Positions 1 to 4,493 of a stretch of 6,754 nt of DNA are shown one piece after another. The position numbers and the translations under genes were made by a program. The first letter of the stretch is position 1; each line of letters starts with the position of its first letter. This DNA comes from Prevotellaceae bacterium (GTDB lineage Bacteria > Bacteroidota > Bacteroidia > Bacteroidales > UBA932), in contig JAIRLF010000155.1 in assembly GCA_031259655.1 (NCBI GenBank), positions 1 to 6,754 on the forward strand, written 5' to 3'. The notes under the pieces are model-generated. The model was not told where the DNA came from. It worked only from the letters and a program-made list of their open reading frames with translations, and did no database searches.

Positions 1-248
1 GTATGCGAAAAATAGACAGGGTAAAGCAACGATTCGTAGAAGAGGGTCTTGAAATAGCATTGAATGGACATCCCAAAGACCGGGAATATTTGCGAAAAGT
101 GGATGGGGATTTAGAAGCACATTTGTTAGCATTAAGTTGTAGTAAAGCGCCTGCAGGTTTTGCTCGTTGGAGTTTAAGAATGTTAGCAGATAAGGTCGTA
201 GAGTTGAAGTATGTAGAAAGTATACGGATAAGCGCTTTTCGCCCATAA
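1..248 (+). pseudogene. Truncated IS630-family transposase, N-terminal helix-turn-helix part
   Basis: The frame reads about 81 residues, including RVKQRFVEEGLE, then RKVDGDLEAHLLALSCS and FARWSLRMLADKVVELKYVESI. This is the pattern of the two consecutive helix-turn-helix segments that precede the DDE catalytic domain in IS630-family transposases. In family members VESI is normally followed by a S-H-E-T-V-R type stretch and then the catalytic domain. Here the match breaks off after VESI, seven unrelated residues follow (RISAFRP), and the frame stops at TAA. No catalytic part is found downstream in any frame. The 5' end is probably also incomplete: family proteins carry some 40-50 residues before RVKQRF and the frame is open to the window edge, so the ATG at 3 is likely internal. 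It is a dead remnant, unless it is the first half of a two-ORF element whose second half was lost. The family call rests on motif memory without a search. Confidence 0.7.
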
Positions 249-265
249 ATAAAATTTGCTATCCG
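225..265. repeat. Short inverted repeat at the end of the transposase remnant
   Basis: CGGATA (225-230) and TATCCG (260-265) are perfect reverse complements. One bulged A (231) is followed by a further GC/GC pairing (232-233 with 258-259). The repeat straddles the point where IS630 similarity ends and the stop codon at 246-248. It may be a trace of the deletion that truncated the element, or chance in AT-rich DNA. It is too short to be called a transposon end. Confidence 0.25.
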
Positions 266-593
266 ATTTTGGTATATGCGATAATCCCATAATTAAAATA
301 ATTTAATAAATTAATATTCAATGATATCATATAATAAATGTAAATTTTTTTCACTGTTCCGTTTGGCGTTTTTATACAATCTTCCGGAAGTTCCAGACAA
401 CCTTCCGGAAGTTCCAGACAACCTTCTGAAAGTTCCAGACAACAGTCCGAATAACTGTACATTCCTTGTGTTCCGGAATGCCAAAATTCTATACCTATGA
501 TTGTGCATGTTTGAAAGACTGTTATCTTCATGCACATTTGAATTGTTTCCTCGATGTTGTGTGGATATGTAAATCCTCGTAACTGCTTGATTA
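259..593 (-). other. Two overlapping open frames downstream of the dinucleotide tract (possible phase-variable C-termini)
   Basis: Read on the minus strand after the AG tract, two of the three frames stay open. Frame A begins GAA GTA ATC (EVIKQLRGFTYPHNIEE) and is open to a stop at 261-259. Frame B begins AGT AAT CAA (SNQAVTRIYISTQHRGN) and is open to a stop at 313-311. The third frame, which is in register with the upstream ATG at 740-738, stops at once (TAA, 593-591). Frame A would be joined to that start if the tract lost one 2-nt unit (159 aa in total), and frame B if it gained one (143 aa). Both cross the 21-bp tandem repeats and so carry three heptads: C-L-E-L-(P/S)-E-(G/D) in frame A, and S-G-T-S-G-R-L with variants in frame B. 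Neither sequence is recognised. Which frame is coding, if any, cannot be decided from one sequence. Confidence 0.35.
381..443. repeat. Three-copy 21-bp tandem repeat with palindromic core
   Basis: The units are 381-401, 402-422 and 423-443. Units 1 and 2 are identical, and unit 3 differs at two positions in its first half. Each begins with the 10-bp palindrome CTTCCGGAAG (CTTCTGAAAG in unit 3) followed by TTCCAGACAAC. After 443 the similarity decays. The 21-bp period is a multiple of three, so copy-number change would keep the reading frame and add or remove heptapeptides in the minus-strand frames. Confidence 0.9.
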
Positions 594-740
594 CTTCTCT
601 CTCTCTCTCTCTCTCTCTCTCTGATTGACTGTCAGACAATTAGCGCATTTGCCATTGGCATCACAAAAATTATGCCAAAGTTTACTCTCTCCGGATAGAA
701 CCCAGCTCTTTTTTATTCCAATAGAGTAAATACACTTCAT
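591..740 (-). CDS. Unrecognised 49-aa cysteine-containing small protein; putative phase-variable gene in short state
   Basis: ATG at 740-738 reads 49 codons to TAA at 593-591. The product starts MKCIYSIGIKKSWVLSGESK, contains C26, C32 and C35 (C-x5-C-x2-C, in FCDANGKCANC), and ends in an Arg-Glu alternation (residues 41-48) encoded by the AG tract, then Lys and stop. The start is chosen because a Bacteroides-type promoter lies just upstream (-7 box at 769-762), leaving a leader of under 20 nt. The purine-rich AAGAA directly before the ATG is at best a weak ribosome site. The three cysteines suggest a metal-binding or disulfide-bonded fold, which is inference. No family is recognised. The stop falls immediately after the dinucleotide tract, while the other two frames continue for about 95-110 codons, so this reading may be the off or short form of a longer protein. 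It could also be a fortuitous frame in intergenic DNA. The nearby transposase remnant suggests a plastic region. Confidence 0.45.
   Translation of the reverse strand: MKCIYSIGIKKSWVLSGESKLWHNFCDANGKCANCLTVNQREREREREK
596..622. repeat. Dinucleotide microsatellite, (TC)13 plus T
   Basis: There are 27 uninterrupted nucleotides of alternating T and C on the plus strand, AG on the minus strand. Tracts of this length are rare in bacteria and are classic sites of slipped-strand mispairing. It lies inside a minus-strand reading frame, about 118 nt downstream of the ATG. Its length therefore determines which of three downstream frames is read. Confidence 0.97.
655..678. repeat. 7-bp inverted repeat with 10-nt loop
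   Basis: TTGGCAT (655-661) and ATGCCAA (672-678) are perfect reverse complements around an A/T-rich 10-nt loop. The repeat lies within the putative small minus-strand gene. It could form a hairpin in the transcript or be a protein-binding palindrome. No role can be assigned. Confidence 0.4.
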
Positions 741-761
741 TTCTTAATCCATTTTAAGGTG

Positions 762-793
762 CAAATGTAAATTGTTTTTTTTCATCCGCCAAA
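762..793 (-). promoter_or_regulatory. Bacteroidota housekeeping promoter, minus strand
   Basis: On the minus strand a -33 box TTTG (793-790) is separated by 20 nt from a -7 box TACATTTG (769-762). This fits the Bacteroides consensus TTTG / TAnnTTTG exactly in sequence and closely in spacing. Transcription would start near 757 and reach the ATG at 740-738 after roughly 17 nt. It is the best promoter match in the window and supports the small repeat-containing minus-strand gene. Confidence 0.65.
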
Positions 794-1050
794 TATTTTT
801 ACACAAATCTCGAAATATTTTTTATGCATACTGTTAATGTTCTGATGGACAATAATCAACAATTGATATTTTTTTTACATTAATATTAAAAAAGAATGAT
901 ATTTTCTTTGATTAATTGAACTTTTTTGGCTGATTTATGTTTATTTTCCCTTTATTTTGTTCGAGACAACGAAACCCGCGACACACTGAAATGAATACAA
1001 TGGTTTATTCGATAGTAAGCGTACATAGAACCGGATGATAAGTCAAAATA
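794..1050. other. AT-rich intergenic stretch with no recognisable gene
   Basis: This segment has long A and T runs. AAATATTTTT occurs twice (791-800 and 813-822). No convincing open frame, RNA gene or GC-rich terminator hairpin was seen. A plus-strand TTTG (925-928) and TTATTTTG (952-959) vaguely resemble a promoter, but the match and spacing are poor. Confidence 0.6.
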
Positions 1051-1167
1051 TTGTTTAAAAAACAAGGACATTTATTGATGTTTAGTTTTGGTGTTTTGGA
1101 TGCAAATGCGCAACAATTCATTGTTACCGGAACGACTTCCGGCGATTCAGAATTTACGGAATTTTAG
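1051..1167 (+). pseudogene. Possible remnant of a secreted-protein N-terminus, or a 29-38 aa small ORF
   Basis: The frame reads from a TTG at 1051 (38 aa) or an ATG at 1078 (29 aa) to TAG at 1165-1167. The residues run FKKQGHLLMFSFGVLDANAQQ and then FIVTGTTSGDSEF. A basic start, a moderately hydrophobic stretch and an ANA-QQ junction resemble a signal peptide with its cleavage site. FIVTGTTSGD recalls the beginning of the carboxypeptidase-regulatory-like domain that opens many Bacteroidota TonB-dependent receptors. AAGGA (1064-1068) lies 9 nt before the ATG and could be a ribosome site. The hydrophobic core is short and nothing recognisable follows the stop, so a decayed fragment is more likely than an active gene. 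This reading rests on weak resemblance and may be chance. Confidence 0.25.
1127..1142. repeat. Hairpin CCGGAA-CGAC-TTCCGG
   Basis: A perfect 6-bp inverted repeat (1127-1132 with 1137-1142) surrounds a 4-nt loop. There is no T-tract after it, so it is not a standard intrinsic terminator. It lies about 90 nt upstream of the promoter of the penicillin-binding protein gene and inside the possible small ORF 1051-1167. Confidence 0.5.
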
Positions 1168-1209
1168 AATTGAACAGAAGGGTTTACAATGTCATTCTGA
1201 AAATTCTGA
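1147..1209. repeat. Inverted and direct heptamer repeats TCAGAAT / ATTCTGA upstream of the promoter
   Basis: TCAGAAT (1147-1153) has its reverse complement ATTCTGA twice, at 1194-1200 and 1203-1209, so the latter two form a direct repeat with a 9-bp step. The pairing of the first copy with the last extends to 9 bp (TCAGAATTT with AAATTCTGA). The last copy overlaps the expected -33 position of the plus-strand promoter. Operator half-sites are possible; this is inference from position only. Confidence 0.4.
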
Positions 1210-1237
1210 TAACTTATAAAAAAAATCATTACCTTTG
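1204..1237 (+). promoter_or_regulatory. Probable Bacteroidota promoter of the PBP gene
   Basis: TACCTTTG (1230-1237) is an exact TAnnTTTG -7 box. The -33 box is weak: TTCTG at 1204-1208 is the best candidate, 21 nt upstream. The predicted start of transcription near 1242 gives a leader of about 30 nt before the ATG at 1274. This box rules out the longer in-frame TTG start at 1235, which lies inside it. Confidence 0.6.
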
Positions 1238-1273
1238 CAAACTACAAGAAAGGTATATTATAGTTGTAATTCT

Positions 1274-3586
1274 ATGAGTATAAAGTTAAAAAAGAGGTTA
1301 GTCAGGTGGATATGGGGGGTAGCGTTATTTCCCTTTGTGGTTCTTTTATTGATGATAATTTTGATAAACTGGGGAGTATTTGGAAAGATGCCGACGTTCG
1401 AGGAGTTAGAAAATCCGCAGAGCGAGTTGGCAACCGAAATATATGCCGAAGACGGGAGCGGCAATTACGTTATTTTAGGGAAATATGCGTTAAAAAACCG
1501 TTCGCATATTGAATACAAGGAGTTATCGCCGCATTTGGTAAAGGCGCTTATTGCGACGGAAGACGCAAGATTTTTAGACCATTCGGGAATCGACTATCGC
1601 AGTCTGGCGCGGGTACTGTTCAAGACCATTCTGGGCAGGAACAACAAGTACGGAGGCGGCAGCACCATCACCCAGCAGTTGGCGTTGAACCTCTACTCCG
1701 AACGCAGCCGCAGCCGCATCAAGCGGGCGATACAGAAACTGCAGGAATGGGTAACGGCGGTCAATCTCGAACGGAATTACACCAAAACGGAAATCGTTAC
1801 CATGTATTTCAACACCATTCCTTTCGGATACGAATCGTACGGGATTCGCACCGCCGCTCAGACATATTTCAACAAACTCCCCTCCGAGTTGAAACTCGAA
1901 GAAGCAGCATTGATGGTCGGCATACTCAACGCCCCGTCGTGGTACAATCCGGTGAAACATCCGCAGCGCGCTAAGGACAGGCGAAACGTTGTCCTCAGTC
2001 AGATGGTTAAATACGGATATTTAGACAGGAAAAAATACGATTCCATTGCGAAACTCGACATCAAACTCAACTTCAAACTTGCAAATCACAACACCGGCTA
2101 CGGCACATATTTCCGCGAAACACTCAGGCAGATAATGAAAATGCAAAAACCCGACATCCGGAACTACAGATACAGAACCCGCGAAGAATATGTCGCCGAT
2201 TCGATACAGTGGGAGAAAAATCCCCTGTTCGGCTGGTGTAACAAAAACTTAGTCAACGGACGTCCGTACAACATCGACCGCGACGGATTGAAAATATACA
2301 CTACCGTCAACGCCAAAATGCAGCAGTATGCCGAAGAAGCAGTAACGGAACATCTCTCGAAAACGCTTCAGCCACAGTTCAACGGCACAAAAAAATACCG
2401 GCGGCATTTCCCCTTTTCGAACATAATAAAAGAATCGGACGTAAACGGAAGCATCTCGCGGGCAATACGCAACAGCGACAGATACCGTTCGATGAAAAAC
2501 GCCGGATATTCGGAATCCGAAATCATGAAAAGCTTCAACGACACAGTTCCGATGACCGTATTCTCCTGGAAAGGCAAAAACAACGAAGTCGATACCGTCA
2601 TGACGCCTCTCGATTCGATATGGTACTACAAATCTATTCTTCGCGTGGCGTTTATGGCAATCGAGCCGAATACGGGGAGAGTAAAAGCATACGTCGGAGG
2701 GCACAATTTCAAGTATTTCAAATTCGATAATGTCTGGCAGGGACGCCGGCAAATCGGTTCGACAATCAAGCCCTTCCTTTATACCCTTGCATTTGAGGAA
2801 GGATGGAATCCGTGTTCCGTAGTGTTCAACAACACTCAGACGATTCCCTTGCCCGAAGGAGGCGTCTGGTCGCCCGAAACTTCCGAAAAAGAAGAATATA
2901 TCGGTAAGGAAATAACCCTGAAGCTGGCTTTGGCATTGAGCAGCAATAACGTATCGGCATATCTGATACAGCGTATCCCGCCCCGCGCACTGGCGGACAT
3001 CTGCCACAAGTTCGGGCTTACGGGACACATGCTCCCCACGCCGTCTATCTGCCTCGGAGCCTCGGACATGTCGATTGCCGAAATGACGGCTGCCTACAAT
3101 GTCTTTCCGAGCAAGGGAATGTACACATATCCGTTCCTTGTGTCTCATATAGAGGATAAATACGGAAACCGGTTAGCCTCGTTTGTTCCCGACAGGAAAG
3201 AAGTTATCAGCGAAGAAACAGCCTATACCACAGTCAACCTCATGCAGGGCGTAACGCTTGGCGGAACAGGAACGCGCGTAAGGCAGTACGTGCCTTATTC
3301 GATGGAGGTAGCCGGTAAAACCGGAACAACGAACAACAATTCCGACGGATGGTTTATCGGATATGTCCCGAAACTGACTGTCGGCGTGTGGGTAGGCAAC
3401 GAAGACCGAGGTTCGTATCTTCTCGGCGACGGAGCGCGAATGTCGTTGCCGATATGGGGGATGTTTATGAAAAAAGTTCTGGCAGACAAGAAAATCCCTA
3501 TCCGCGATACGGACAAGTTCGAAATTCCGCCAAGCATAGACATGTCGATATTTAACTGTCCGAACGAAGACGAAAAATCCGAGTAA
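1274..3586 (+). CDS. mrcA: Class A penicillin-binding protein, PBP1A type (glycosyltransferase/transpeptidase), 770 aa
   Basis: This bifunctional enzyme polymerises lipid II into glycan strands and cross-links the stem peptides, at the outer face of the inner membrane. Residues 1-11 are basic and about 12-34 form one membrane anchor. The GT51 glycosyltransferase domain (about 75-250) shows ATEDARFLDHSGID with catalytic E96, GGGSTITQQ (127-135) and KLQEW with E158. The transpeptidase domain (about 455-735) shows S496-T-I-K499 in RQIGSTIKP, the SxN motif S557-N-N559, and K682-T-G684 followed by the usual TTNNNSDGWFIGY. All catalytic residues are present. A linker of about 90 residues (365-455) separates a TTVN-containing segment from the transpeptidase core. 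The start is the ATG at 1274, behind the promoter and directly before the basic stretch; a Shine-Dalgarno is not evident (GAAAGG lies about 20 nt away). Leucine codons in roughly the first 100 positions are mostly TTA/TTG, then shift towards CTC/CTG. It is the first gene of a probable three-gene unit. Confidence 0.95.
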   Translation: MSIKLKKRLVRWIWGVALFPFVVLLLMIILINWGVFGKMPTFEELENPQSELATEIYAEDGSGNYVILGKYALKNRSHIEYKELSPHLVKALIATEDARFLDHSGIDYRSLARVLFKTILGRNNKYGGGSTITQQLALNLYSERSRSRIKRAIQKLQEWVTAVNLERNYTKTEIVTMYFNTIPFGYESYGIRTAAQTYFNKLPSELKLEEAALMVGILNAPSWYNPVKHPQRAKDRRNVVLSQMVKYGYLDRKKYDSIAKLDIKLNFKLANHNTGYGTYFRETLRQIMKMQKPDIRNYRYRTREEYVADSIQWEKNPLFGWCNKNLVNGRPYNIDRDGLKIYTTVNAKMQQYAEEAVTEHLSKTLQPQFNGTKKYRRHFPFSNIIKESDVNGSISRAIRNSDRYRSMKNAGYSESEIMKSFNDTVPMTVFSWKGKNNEVDTVMTPLDSIWYYKSILRVAFMAIEPNTGRVKAYVGGHNFKYFKFDNVWQGRRQIGSTIKPFLYTLAFEEGWNPCSVVFNNTQTIPLPEGGVWSPETSEKEEYIGKEITLKLALALSSNNVSAYLIQRIPPRALADICHKFGLTGHMLPTPSICLGASDMSIAEMTAAYNVFPSKGMYTYPFLVSHIEDKYGNRLASFVPDRKEVISEETAYTTVNLMQGVTLGGTGTRVRQYVPYSMEVAGKTGTTNNNSDGWFIGYVPKLTVGVWVGNEDRGSYLLGDGARMSLPIWGMFMKKVLADKKIPIRDTDKFEIPPSIDMSIFNCPNEDEKSE

Positions 3587-3602
3587 ACACACTTAATCGT
3601 CA

Positions 3603-4481
3603 ATGAATTGTATAAAAACATACCGGATAATTGCAGCGCTCGCACTGTTTGCCTCGTGCAGCGAACGCATCATTGTCAGCGACGCCGATTCGTTAGGTTT
3701 ACGATTTAGAGTGAAATCTATGGACGAAAGTTTTTATCTCGCATACAATTCGTTCGACAGTATTGTTTTATATAAAAAAATCTATCGTTGCCGATATCAA
3801 TTTCATTACGATTGCAGATATAAATCGATTGAAAAAGTTTTTTATTACGGCAAATCACCCTGCGATTCGACTGTAAACCTTACAAAACCGGATTCCATAA
3901 ACGAAAACTTCCCGTTTGCGTTTAAAGAACCCGGATACTGTTTGATGAAATACAAATACGTAAGCGATTCTCTTACTGTAGTAGATGTTTTTGACGAACA
4001 GGGCAATCCGACGAATCGCATTAATAAGAGATATGCCGGAAACCGTTTGCTTTCCGAAGAAAAATATGCCGATTCGTGCAAGTTGATTTCAAAATCAAAG
4101 TTTTGGTACAATTCCGGAAATCAATTGCTTAATAAAACCGTATTCTACGAAAACGGCTACCGTGAAACAAATTACAGGTATTCGGCAGGCGAAAAACTCG
4201 AATCCGGCGATGAGTTTAATTATCAGTATCGATTCGACATAAACAGCCGAATTTCAAGTGTGAAAACATATAAAGGCACAAACTTTGTTTCCGAAAAGCG
4301 TTATCGTTACAATGATTATGGAAATGTGATTACGACACAGGAGGTTGATAACACCGGCGATATAAAAAAAACGCAATACGATTACACTTACGATTCGAAC
4401 GGAAACTGGATTTTGTGCGTGGAATACAGCTATTCGGGAAATATTTTTGTACGCGAAAGAAAAATAACATATTATAACTAA
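3603..4481 (+). CDS. Unrecognised lipoprotein with degenerate YD/RHS-like repeats, 292 aa
   Basis: A short basic start, hydrophobic residues 9-17 and the lipobox LFASC with C19 predict a signal peptidase II lipoprotein. The mature protein would be anchored in the periplasm or at the outer membrane. From about residue 115 to the end it is rich in Tyr, Asn, Gly and charged residues in strand-turn units: VDVFDEQGNP (127-136), FWYNSGNQLL (167-176), FYENGYRE (181-188), YRYNDYGNV (234-242) and YDYTYDSNGNW (259-269). Such units recall the YD/RHS and MORN-like repeats common in Bacteroidota surface and periplasmic proteins, so a beta-repeat fold is likely. The function is unknown. There is no Shine-Dalgarno before the ATG. 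The gene begins 16 nt after the PBP gene and ends 12 nt before rel, which suggests cotranscription. It is visibly more AT-rich than both neighbours. Coding status is well supported; the repeat class is only a resemblance. Confidence 0.85.
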   Translation: MNCIKTYRIIAALALFASCSERIIVSDADSLGLRFRVKSMDESFYLAYNSFDSIVLYKKIYRCRYQFHYDCRYKSIEKVFYYGKSPCDSTVNLTKPDSINENFPFAFKEPGYCLMKYKYVSDSLTVVDVFDEQGNPTNRINKRYAGNRLLSEEKYADSCKLISKSKFWYNSGNQLLNKTVFYENGYRETNYRYSAGEKLESGDEFNYQYRFDINSRISSVKTYKGTNFVSEKRYRYNDYGNVITTQEVDNTGDIKKTQYDYTYDSNGNWILCVEYSYSGNIFVRERKITYYN

Positions 4482-4488
4482 GGAAAAG
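4481..4488 (+). promoter_or_regulatory. Ribosome binding site of rel
   Basis: AGGAAAAG, in a purine-only stretch (4481-4493) directly before the ATG at 4494, is the only good Shine-Dalgarno-like site among the three right-hand genes. AGGA is 9 nt from the start codon. The site begins at the last base of the lipoprotein stop codon, so translation of the two genes may be coupled. Confidence 0.6.
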
Positions 4489-4493
4489 AAGAA

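Noticed and set aside
460..480. CATTCC / GGAATG inverted repeat as a terminator
   Set aside because: It has only 6 bp of stem with a 9-nt loop, no following T-tract on either strand, and it lies inside the open minus-strand frames.
259..639. Stand-alone 126-aa minus-strand gene starting at TTG 639
   Set aside because: The start would be a TTG directly after an in-frame stop with no ribosome site. The promoter and ATG further upstream fit a frame that reaches this region only after tract slippage.
661..679. Sigma-54-like site on the minus strand (TTTGGCATAATTTTTGT)
   Set aside because: GG is followed at the right distance by GT instead of GC, and the site lies inside the candidate small gene, more than 60 nt downstream of its ATG, with a better housekeeping promoter already upstream.
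791..822. Two AAATATTTTT copies as a possible direct repeat or CRISPR-like unit
   Set aside because: There are only two low-complexity decamers in very AT-rich DNA, with no regular spacing or further copies.
1235..1273. TTG start giving a 13-residue longer PBP
   Set aside because: The TTG lies within the -7 promoter box, upstream of the expected transcription start, and the extra residues precede a normal basic-plus-membrane N-terminus beginning at the ATG at 1274.
2249..3148. 299-codon open frame on the minus strand opposite the PBP gene
   Set aside because: It is a shadow of the transpeptidase coding sequence, with no recognisable protein motifs and no start signals.
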